This document shows positions 50,783-58,614 of a stretch of DNA of 64,000 nt, piece after piece. Source of the DNA: Ustilago trichophora (lineage: Eukaryota; Basidiomycota; Ustilaginomycetes; Ustilaginales; Ustilaginaceae); assembly GCA_900323505.1 (NCBI GenBank), contig OOIN01000025.1, positions 186,001 through 250,000 on the forward strand. Direction: 5' to 3'. The position numbers and the translations under genes are program-made. Within the stretch, counting starts at the first letter, position 1. Each line of letters opens with the position of its first letter. The notes below the pieces were generated by a model. The model saw only the letters and a program-made list of their open reading frames with translations, made no database searches and was not told the origin of the DNA.

Positions 50783-51656
50783 CAACCCCTTCCCAGCCTC
50801 GCCAACCCTGCTCATCGAGTGGGTTGCGCATCAACACACGGCTGGCAAGTCGCACAACACGCTCAGGAGCAATCTCTCGGCCCTCAAGTCGTCGCACATC
50901 GACCTGGGCCTCTCAACGGCGGCCTTTGCAGATGAAAGGCTTGAACGTGTTGTCCGTGGCTTCAAGCGACTTGTTGGTGCGCCACTTCCAGCGGCAAAGC
51001 TACCCATCACCCTCCCCCTGCTCCGGAAGCTCGTGCACGCCCTCCACAAAGTCTGCTCATCGCAGCACAACCGACGGATGTACAGGGCAGCTTTCTGCCT
51101 TGCCTTTGCCTGCTTCCTTTGCGCAGGCGAGCTCACTTGGGAAGCGCAAGGCCCCAATGTGCTCACAGTTGCAGCCGTCTCCTTTGCGCACGACTTCTCG
51201 CACGCCACCATCACGCTGCCGGCCAGCAAGACGGACCCATTTTGACAGGGTGCTACACTCACAGCACCTGCCGTCAAACTCAGCACATGTGCAGTATCCG
51301 CTCTCCGTGTCATCTGCCATGGCAGAGAGCCTCACGAACCGCTCTTCACGCTGGAAGGCCACCAACCTTTCACCCGAGCCTCCTTCGTCGCCACACTCCG
51401 CCGTTGCCTCGAGGCTTGCCACCTCTCCTCCGCCTCATACTCCGGTCACTCCTTCCGTCGCGGAGCAGCAACGTGGGCAGCATCCAACGGCATCGATGCA
51501 GACACCATCCGAGGTCTTGGCTGCTGGCGCAGTGACTGCTTTCGACGATATGTCGACAAGTCAGCTGCAGACAGAGCTGCCACCACAAAGGCAGCTCTCT
51601 ACACCAACACCTCTGCCCCTCTGCGCCTCGACACTGTCGCCTGGCGCGATTTTTGA
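50454..51656 (+). pseudogene. Tyrosine recombinase of the YR retrotransposon, broken by one TGA
   Basis: Overlaps the end of the RT-RNase H frame by about 330 bp. The core-binding region (SHNTLRSNLSALKSSHIDLG) precedes a catalytic domain with the box CAGELTW at 51120-51140, where the family has Arg at the first position. H-x-x-R follows at 51447-51458 (HSFRRG) and the nucleophilic Tyr codon at 51549-51551 (in RRYV). An in-frame TGA at 51243-51245 splits the frame; downstream it continues open in the same frame to a TGA at 51654. Both the TGA and the Arg-to-Cys codon are explained by single C-to-T changes at CpG. Confidence 0.75.
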
Positions 51657-52076
51657 CCAGTTGCCTCTCTCCATGGGATCGCCTCTCCTTGCTCTCCAGC
51701 CTCAGCTCATGACCGTTACACCTAAAGGTACGCCACTCGCACACCTTGTGGCCACGGCTGGGAGCTCGCAAGCGACTCTCCCAGAGTTAGGCAACTAAAT
51801 TATAATGATTCCTCTTACTCATGATTACGGTCTGGTGATGATGGATGATCTCGGCTACACTGAGCATTGATTCAAACCATCACTTTTCCACTTTATACTA
51901 TCCAACTTGAACCCAGTTTGAGACTTTGTTTGCTTTCTTATCAACATCATCTGTCACAACACGTGTGAATAGTCCAACAATCTAGCCTAGCAATCACATC
52001 AGAGAGTCTTCAATCCCAACAAGTGTTGACTTTCTGAGGTGAATGGCACAACAGCAAGCTGACACCAGAAGCTGTC
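51657..52076. other. 3' flank of the YR element
   Basis: 420 bp with no gene. GC-rich element-like sequence ends near 51798 (GAGTTAGGCAACTAA) and gives way to AT-rich sequence, a likely right boundary. Confidence 0.4.
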
Positions 52077-52653
52077 TGTCAGGGGTTGTGTGCCTGACCT
52101 CAAATATCTATCACTTGAGTTTCTTGAAATGGCAACAAAACCCAAAGTCTACTTAGGGGAATTCTTGGTATGAGACTTAGGAGCAAACTGCAACTGTCAG
52201 GTCTCAGCAGGGCTTTGGTGAACTCTGAGTTCAAGGAGCTAGTGCTGCGCTTTCTTGATGTTGCCCCAACTTTGAGAAAGCCCCTGTATAGATCTACAAG
52301 CTTGACTGACTCCTGTGAACACTCTGTTCAGAGGCAATACAGCACAATGGGCTTTGCTGTAGGACTTGTAACTGATGGACTATGTGATTGGTGAATCCTA
52401 GGATCAAGCACAAGTATTCTTTGTGCTCTCCTATGATTCTGGCCATGGCCTGGCAATGCTGTATATGGACTGGTTGAGGTTCCAGGAACTGGTTGAGGTT
52501 CTGGCTGCAATGTAGGTGTTGCAGCGTCAGAGTAGGTGCTGATGAGTTCAAAGAACAGGCTCTCCTTATGCTGAGAACAAGCACAGACTGTGAAGGATTG
52601 CAAGGCACTGCTATTGCAATTGATTACAATTGAGAATGCTTACAAAGCAAGAT
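52077..52653 (-). mobile_element. LTR-like repeat, copy 2, truncated
   Basis: Reverse-orientation relative of the 44.2-45.2 kb repeat, starting TGTCAGGGGTTGTGTGCCTGA. Similarity runs to ACAAAGCAAG at about 52653, so ~370 bp of the far end are missing. Compared with the other copies it has lost most CpG sites (for example CTGCAATG against CTGCGATG, CTGTTCAGAGG against CCGTTCAGAGG). Confidence 0.65.
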
Positions 52654-53283
52654 GGCATTGTCCCAGATTGCCAAAATCCAAGGTTTGCCCAATCATTGGC
52701 TCACCTCCAGATTATCTCCAACAATCATAAACTGAACGTCAAGGTGGTCTGCATGTTGGAGCGTCACACAGGTCAAGCTTGTCATGACTGAGCAAATTTT
52801 TTCACTACACTACTACCATCACAAATATATGGTCATACCTTTTGACTCTGAACACACCGACTCTAAGCTGACCTTCAGCTTAATACCATCATGTACTTCT
52901 ACTCAGAAATTGCTTGTTACATTGGGGGGGGCCAACCCAGAAACAGCGCTCTTTGACCATAACTCCAACTCTTACCTCTTTCAACAATCAAACCAACCTC
53001 CTAACAAACTGACCTGATTACCACAATTGTCTTCTGATCAAGGTCTCATCAAGGTTTGTTCTCAACTTTCATCGACTAACAACCACACCTTCTTTGATAT
53101 CCTCGACACCTTTGACAACCTTTTAATTCATTTCAGTGCTTTCCCGTCTTTTCATAAAGATCCCATCCGCTTTTGAGACTTCATCAAGACGCGCTGCTCA
53201 CATTTCCAAACTGTTTTGGAACCGTTTTGAGGCCTGGACACAGTCTTTTGAGCATTCTTTTGGGACTCCGTTGTGTATGTCTG
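52654..53283. other. AT-rich repeat-island sequence, no gene
   Basis: 630 bp with no credible ORF, RNA gene or inverted termini. Confidence 0.35.
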
Positions 53284-54968
53284 TGTCAGGGGTTGTGTGC
53301 CTGAGCTCAAATATCTGCCACTTGAGTTTCTTGAGATGAAATCAGACCCAAAATTATTGGTAAAATGAATCGCCAAGGGTATTAACGGTGGCGGCAGTTT
53401 TGCCTAGGTCAAAAGTTCCTTGAGTTGTTCAAAAAGGGCAGTATGAGTAGCTAATTTGTAAAGCACTTTGTATCTACCCGGGATGGTGCGTAGAGCTAGG
53501 TCTGGGAGATACCAGCCTAGGGATACTTCCAGGGGTTAGTACGGATTGTGACTGAGGAGCAGCAGGGAGTCGCAGGGAAGGTCCAGTATTGGTAACTTCA
53601 CTGCCAAAGCGGTAAAGCAAGGAGGGAGCAGGCTTGTAATGATACGAAGATATGGGGAATAAATCGATTAAGTGAAAGTGTATGGAGTGCTCGTTCAAGC
53701 ACTCCATTATATATGCACTGGGCAACTAACTACATCGTATACAAAGGACTGAACATAGTTGTGCAAGTGCAACAGAGAATCGTAAGTGAAGCGGGACTGC
53801 CGCCACCGGTATTGCCGCCACCGGTATTGCTGCTGTCGGCAACAGCAATGTCCAAGGGGAAAAGGGAACGGAATGACAGGTATGCTCAGGAGGTTACCTC
53901 CTTGTCACGTCAGTTGGGTGATGGTGGCAAGGAACCTTCCTGCTATGGTGAGCCAAGCCTTGTACATTGTGTAGGCATGGACACGGCATTGGTGTGCGGT
54001 TGCCGGTGACGGCAATCCAATTTCCTTGCTTGCCAATGTTAGTCCACCACAAAGTTTACATGGCAAGTGTTAATTCAGTGTTGTGGATGACAGAGATTCC
54101 AACAAAAATGACTCTAACGTGATTTTCGAAATGAGACTTAGGCGCGAGCCGCGGATTGCCAAAACTCGCTGGCCTTGAGGGTACCCAAGTCCGAGAATTA
54201 GACTGGCGCCTCCTTGATGTCACTACAACCTCGAGACAGACCCTACTAAGATCTTTGAGCTCAACTAACTCCTGTGAACACTCCGTTCAGAGGCAATATG
54301 GCACAATGAGCTTTGCCGTTGGAGTAAGGGTATATAACTGAACACTAGGATCAAGCGTGAGTGTTCTTGATGCTCTCCAGTGGTCCTGGCCGTGGTTTGG
54401 CGTTACTGTATATGGACTGGTTGAGGTTCCAGGCCCCGGTTGAGGTTCTGGCTGCGATGGAGGTGTTGCAGCGTCAGTGTAGGTGCTGACAAAGTTCAAA
54501 GACAGGCTCTCCTGAGGCTGAGGACAAGCACAGACTGTGAATGACTGCAAAGCACTGCTATTGCAATCGGTACAACTGAGAATGCTTACAAAGCAAGACT
54601 GAGAGGTATTCTTGATATAACAAAAGTAAAGAGTAGAGTGGATGAGCTCCGCTCATCACACTGCAAGTGAAGAAGCAGTATATATAATCGCTTGCCCCAA
54701 GCTGAGTGCACTCGACCTGCGTGTGCACCAAGCTTGGGCCTCCAGCCAGCATGTGACTTGCGCATGCGGCTCTCCTAACGCCTTACTGAGCCATTAAGAG
54801 CTTGCTCACCATCACAGATGGCATTGAGCACCTTGCCCTTTGCTCCCACCAAGTTACACAGCTTGATACCAGTCAAGTCGTGCTTTCCTGGCTGCACTTC
54901 CTGAGTTTGTTTGAGTTCAAGAATACCAGATGCGTCTTTCTCAAACTGGGACTTGGTGTCCTGTAACA
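53284..54968 (-). mobile_element. LTR-like repeat, copy 3, split by a ~750-bp insertion
   Basis: The outer ends match copy 1 in reverse (TGTCAGGGGTTGTGTGCC at 53284; CCTGTAACA ending 54968). Similarity is broken between about 53353 and 54110, where an unrelated ~750-bp segment has no ORF but contains TATATATG near 53710 and a duplicated CCGCCACCGGTATTG at about 53803-53830. It is possibly another solo LTR. Beyond the TGTTAC end (reverse strand, just above 54968) lies a purine-rich AGCAAGGGAGAACAAGCAAGG-like tract, quoted only in part, which would suit a polypurine tract before a 3' LTR. Confidence 0.6.
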
Positions 54969-55573
54969 CCTTGCTTGTTCTCCCTTGCTCTTGCTGCATA
55001 TCCTTTGGGTATATGCTTCCCTTATTGTTGCGCCAATTGCTCATTCTTGCTCTTTCAACCTCAACTGCGCTGCTGACATTTGTTGCTGCTGTTCATCTTT
55101 CAATATATGCTTGCCTCAGCCAACAGACACTTGCCTCAGCCCACTCTGCTCACCAAGCAGAGACACAGGTTCAAGCCTGCTTTAGCCTGTTTGAATAGTG
55201 CATCTGGCAGCAAGCATACCACTGACTGTCTTTGCAGGTTGGAGACCAGCTCTGGTGCAGGTCAATTGATCTGCGCACCCTGTTTGGGTTAACATGACTG
55301 GCCCATTATTCCTTTTACCAGATGAAACGTAACTGGCAGGACACCAATTGTAATCTCTACTGCTTGTTTGTAGTGGTATTTTGTTGTCCACTGCCCTTGT
55401 TTGTAACTCTGCAAGCCTGTTTTGTAGTGCCTATGTCCATGTCATTGTAACATCACAGCCTTTTTGTAACAATGGCATGCCTGTCAAGCTGACTCCCACA
55501 GGAGTGCTGTAGCTCTGCAGTGGCTCAATTACAAAGCAGTTGCTCAATTACAAAGACATCAGCATAGGCACTA
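54969..55573. other. Remnant of LTR-element interior and repeat-island DNA
   Basis: No intact gene. A short reverse frame (to 55044) crosses into the LTR, and its predicted peptide is not recognisable. GACTGGCCCATTATT near 55297 is a stray half of the GTGACTGGCCC foldback family. Confidence 0.35.
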
Positions 55574-55733
55574 ATGGGAGTGGCCCATAACAGAGTCAGG
55601 CCCATTAAAGAATCAGCAATACAAAATATGTACACTTTTGTATTCCTACTTGAAATTTTTCGAACACTTTGGGGAAAAAATGTATTTGTGATTCCTTAAT
55701 GGGCCTGACTCTGTTATGGGGGGGCACTCCCGT
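55574..55733. mobile_element. Foldback MITE, family A copy 1 (160 bp)
   Basis: Termini are (A)(C/T)GGGAGTGGCCCATAACAGA and its inverse, with ~35 bp of terminal inverted repeat on each side (reaching CAGGCCCATTAA). The interior TATTCCTACTTGAAATTTTTCG is the same in all three copies (only its theme given here). TA flanks both ends (55572-55573 and 55734-55735), consistent with a TA target duplication. The right arm has two or three extra G residues. Confidence 0.85.
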
Positions 55734-55820
55734 TACAAAACAGGCTTGCAGATTTACGAAACAAAACAGCGCGGGTTACGATGCATTTGCAGGGTATCAC
55801 GATGTCATCTGGTAAAAGGA

Positions 55821-56003
55821 ATCACATCGTAAAAAACGGAAAAATTCGTCACGAAGCCACCCTCGAAGCCACCCTGGGTGGCTTCGAGGGTGGGTTTTCG
55901 CTGTAGCCACCCCGGCTGGCTTCAAGGGTGGCTTCACAACGTAGCCACGCAGGGTGGCTTTGAGGGTGGCTTCGCGACGACGTTCCTTTTTTTAGGATGT
56001 GAT
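55821..56003. mobile_element. GGTGGCTTC-array MITE, family C (183 bp)
   Basis: Left end ATCACATCGTAAAAAACGGA; right end, inverted, ATCACATCCTAAAAAAAGGA. Just inside are TCGTCACGAAGCCACCC and its inverse, and the body is an array of GGTGGCTTC/GAAGCCACC with GTAGCCACC spacers. The whole element can fold into a long hairpin. It has no coding capacity; apparent ORFs are translations of the array. Confidence 0.8.
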
Positions 56004-56130
56004 TGTGTTCGCGCTTGCAGCTTTCATTCTTTACGATATGACTCTTTCTTTCTTTGTCCGCATGTCCAGAAAAATGAAAATTAAAATGAATTCGTCACAA
56101 AGCCTCAAACCTATCTGAGGTTGCATTAAA

Positions 56131-56510
56131 ATCACAACGTAAAAAGAGGAAAACTCACATTCTGAAAAAAGGAAAAATTTGTCACGAAGCCACCCTTGAG
56201 CCACCCCCGATTTGGCTGGCTTCAAGGGTGGTTTCTTTGCTGTAGCCACTCCGGGTGGCTTCTGGTGTGGCTTCTCAACGTAGCCACCCTGGGTAGCTTC
56301 AGGCTTGGCTTCGTGACGCATTCACATCGTGAAAAAAGGATAAATCCGTCACGAAGCCACCCTTGAAGCCACCCCCGATCAGCTGGCTTTCTGTGAAGCC
56401 ACCCTAGGTGGCTACTGAACCCCTCGGGGTGGCTTCGCAGGAAGCCAGCCAATTGGGGGTGGCTTCAAGGGTGGCTTCAAGACGGATTTATCCTCTTTTT
56501 ACGATGTGAT
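56131..56510. mobile_element. Two adjacent family C elements sharing a junction
   Basis: The first unit starts ATCACAACGTAAAAAGAGGA at 56131 and ends near GTGACGCATTCACATCG at ~56320. The second starts TTCACATCGTGAAAAAAGGA at 56321 and ends TTTTTACGATGTGAT at 56510. Both have the GGTGGCTTC/GAAGCCACC body, and the second adds CAGCTGGCTTTC and CCAATTGGGGGTGGC. They are arranged head to tail without intervening host sequence. Confidence 0.75.
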
Positions 56511-56604
56511 TTTTCCTTTTCTGTGATGTGAATTGCAAAACGCTTCAATACACCATTCATGATTCATCCGGGTGAAAACTCATGACGTGAGTGACCCATT
56601 CATA

Positions 56605-56963
56605 TTCATATCCTAAAAAAAAAAGTAGAAATCCGTCATCGTGCATGAAGCCACTCTCGAAGCCACCCCCGCTCTGGCTGGCTTCAAGGGTGGGTTTTTG
56701 CTGTAGCCACCCCGGGTGGCTTCAAGGGTGGCTTCATAACGTAGCCACCCTGGTGGCTTCGAGGGTGGCTTCGTGACGGATTTTTCTTTCTTTAAACGGG
56801 AGTGGCCCATAACAGAGTCAGGCCCATTAAAGAATCACAAATACAAATTTTCCCCGAAGTGTTCGAAAAATTTCAAGTAGGAATACAAAAAAGTGCATAT
56901 TTTGTATTGCTGATTCTTTAATGGGCCTGACTCTGTTATGGGCCACTCCCGTTACGATGTGAT
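56605..56963. mobile_element. Family C element with a family A element inserted in its right end
   Basis: The left end is CATATCCTAAAAAAAAAAG. The body is the GGTGGCTTC array, ending GTGACGGATTTTTCTTTCTTTA; the expected right terminus TACGATGTGATTC appears only after the 158-bp family A insertion at 56795-56952. The TA at 56793-56794 and 56953-56954 flanks the insert. Confidence 0.8.
56795..56952. mobile_element. Foldback MITE, family A copy 2 (158 bp), nested
   Basis: Terminal inverted repeats ACGGGAGTGGCCCATAACAG extend ~40 bp (through CAGGCCCATTAAAGAATCA) and are perfect apart from one extra A on the left. The short centre contains CCGAAGTGTTCGAAAAATTTC. It is flanked by TA duplications and inserted in the terminus of a family C element. 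Confidence 0.88.
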
Positions 56964-57010
56964 TCTAAGAAGAAAAAAAGGGTCGTTCGTTCATGGCCAC
57001 CCTAGCAATC

Positions 57011-57044
57011 AACGTGAGTGGCCCATTAACGGGCCAGTCACGTT
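57011..57044. repeat. Short palindrome related to family B ends
   Basis: AACGTGAGTGGCCCATTA followed by ACGGGCCAGTCACGTT: two foldback ends joined with almost no interior, probably an internally deleted copy. Confidence 0.7.
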
Positions 57045-57047
57045 ATT

Positions 57048-57202
57048 CATATCCTAAGAAAAGTAAAAGTCAGGCCCCGGAGCCAACCTAGCAACCACCC
57101 CCAATCTAGGTGCTTGCTCCAGGTGGCTGCTCGGTGGAGCCACCGAGAGTGGTTGCTAGGGTGGCTCCGGGGTCTGAATTGTTCTTTTTACACGATATAA
57201 CC
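57048..57202. mobile_element. Family C variant with GGAGCCACC array
   Basis: Ends CATATCCTAAGAAAAGTAAA and, inverted, TATATCGTGTAAAAAGAAC. The body uses GGTGGCTCC/GGAGCCACC rather than GGTGGCTTC, like the 939-bp element at 17.9 kb. About 155 bp. Confidence 0.7.
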
Positions 57203-57211
57203 TACAGATTT

Positions 57212-57341
57212 AACGTGACTGGCCCAGTAATGGGTCAGGCCTATTGTGGGTCATCAATCAAGAATATAATCTTTGCGAAAAGTGTTCAAAAATTCTGAAA
57301 TTTCAGACCAAAAGCTCCTCAAAGTTGTATAGCCAGTCACG
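57212..57341. mobile_element. Foldback MITE, family B copy 1
   Basis: Left end AACGTGACTGGCCCAGTAAT; the right end, inverted, begins CGTGACTGGC. The interior contains GAAAAGTGTTCAAAAATTCTG and AAAGCTCCTCAAAGTTGTAT, shared with copy 2. It is immediately followed by a family A element. Confidence 0.7.
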
Positions 57342-57346
57342 ATGCA

Positions 57347-57512
57347 TCGGGAGTGGCCCATAACAGAGTCGGGCCCATTTATAATTATAAAGGATCAGCA
57401 ATACAAATATGCACGCTTTTGTATTCCTACTTGAAAATGTTTGAACACTTCGGGGAAAACTTGTATTTGTGATTCTTTTGATGGGCCTGACTCTGTTATG
57501 GGCCACTCCCGA
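57347..57512. mobile_element. Foldback MITE, family A copy 3 (166 bp)
   Basis: TCGGGAGTGGCCCATAACAG and its inverse at the ends. TGCA flanks both sides (57343-57346 and 57513-57516). The arms are slightly diverged (GAGTCGGGCCC against GAGTCAGGCCC), and there is an extra TTATAATTATAA in the left arm. Confidence 0.85.
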
Positions 57513-57650
57513 TGCATAATGAGATTCAAATCCTAAAAAGTGTCAATTTGAGGAGACCCACCTCCTATGGGGTGGGTGCGGGGTGGATTCGCGATTGCAA
57601 CTTCCTTTCCCATATGTTAACTACATATGATTGGAATCTGTCTAGTCATA

Positions 57651-57790
57651 TCGTGACTGGCCCATTAGTGGGTCAGCAATACGGTTTTTGCGAAACGTGT
57701 TCAGAAGATTTGAGGCTGAAATACAAAAGCTCCTCAAGATTGTATTAGTGACCGACAAATGGTCCTGACCCATTAATGGGCCAGTCACGT
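57651..57790. mobile_element. Foldback MITE, family B copy 2
   Basis: TCGTGACTGGCCCATTAGTG at the left and TAATGGGCCAGTCACG at the right, with GAAACGTGTTCAGAAGATTT and AAAGCTCCTCAAGATTGTAT inside. Half-copies follow at 57791-57850 (AAGCTCCTCAAAATTGTATT) and 58035-58068 (GACCCACTGATGGGCCAGTC). Confidence 0.7.
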
Positions 57791-58129
57791 TAAAGAAGCT
57801 CCTCAAAATTGTATTCGTGATTGTTTACCCACTAAAGGGCCACTCCGCTTGGGTGTGATTTGATTTTCACTCATGATCTGACTAAAAACTCACATTCTGA
57901 AAGGGTGAAAAACCGCGAAGCTGGATTTTCTCTAACTACCTCTTTTTTCCGCTCTTCGAGTAACGTGCCTGACAAATACAACTTTGAGAAGCTTATGTGC
58001 TCAAATCTGAACATTTTTCCGAGAAACTGTAAGTCATTTGTGACCCACTGATGGGCCAGTCACGCAATTGATGGTGAAAGAGGACAAGTCTAGGTCAAAT
58101 CCAGACAAGGCCAAAATTTCAGTTAAAAT

Positions 58130-58480
58130 CAGAATCGTACCGTAAAAATCGTGAAATTACGACGGGGAAGCCACCCCCGATGCCACCTTGGGTGGCAACC
58201 AGGTGGCTTAGCGCTGCCACTCAAAGGGGGGTGGCTTCCTGGGTGGCAATATGATTGCCACCCACCCGATGTTGGTGATGGCTCAGGCACAAGGTGGACA
58301 GACATGCAGCATACGGATTGAAGAACAATCATGAATTCAATTTTTTCGATGTGATGCCCAGAAGTGAAAGCCTTCTGGGTTGGTGCAAAACAAATCACAT
58401 CGTAAAAGGAAAAATCCTTCATGAAGCCACCCTCGAAGCCATCCCGGGTGGCTTCATGGGTGCCTTTTCAGTGTAGCCAC
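58130..58480. mobile_element. Two degraded or truncated family C elements
   Basis: At 58130-58270 a GGTGGC(T/A)-array element starts near ACCGTAAAAATCG. At 58393 a fresh left terminus ATCACATCGTAAAAGGAAAA leads into a GAAGCCACC array that stops at about 58480 without a right terminus. Confidence 0.65.
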
Positions 58481-58614
58481 CCCGCCTGGCATCTGTCTTT
58501 CTTGAATTTCCACATGTCAAAATTGCACCACTCCTCGCTCGTCACACAAAGGATGCTCTTCTCGACGCCCCCTTGACCACCAAGTAGGTCTTCGTCGGTG
58601 CTGAAGGTCCTCTA

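Larger units (their letters stand above)
46900..51800 (+). mobile_element. Tyrosine-recombinase (DIRS/Ngaro-like) retrotransposon, decayed
   Basis: Three overlapping forward frames encode gag-like, RT-RNase H and tyrosine-recombinase products in the order expected for YR retrotransposons, with no DDE integrase. The outer limits are uncertain: I could not find matching terminal repeats. The sequence outside is AT-richer and unrelated. Premature TGA codons in the gag and recombinase frames and a Cys at the first catalytic Arg position show that this copy is not autonomous. A methyltransferase domain (seen in some DIRS elements) is absent. Confidence 0.8.

Noticed and set aside
50734..51798. 354-codon frame overlapping the recombinase
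   Set aside because: Out of phase with the recombinase catalytic motifs; its peptide is Ser/Pro/Thr low complexity while the recombinase frame retains HxxR and Tyr.
55878..56776. Short ORFs encoding Gly/Trp/Phe-rich repeats
   Set aside because: They are translations of the GGTGGCTTC arrays in foldback elements and occur in several frames and both strands.
55821..58480. CRISPR-like array
   Set aside because: Repeats are inverted as well as direct, spacing is irregular, units vary, and the genome is eukaryotic; foldback transposons explain the pattern.
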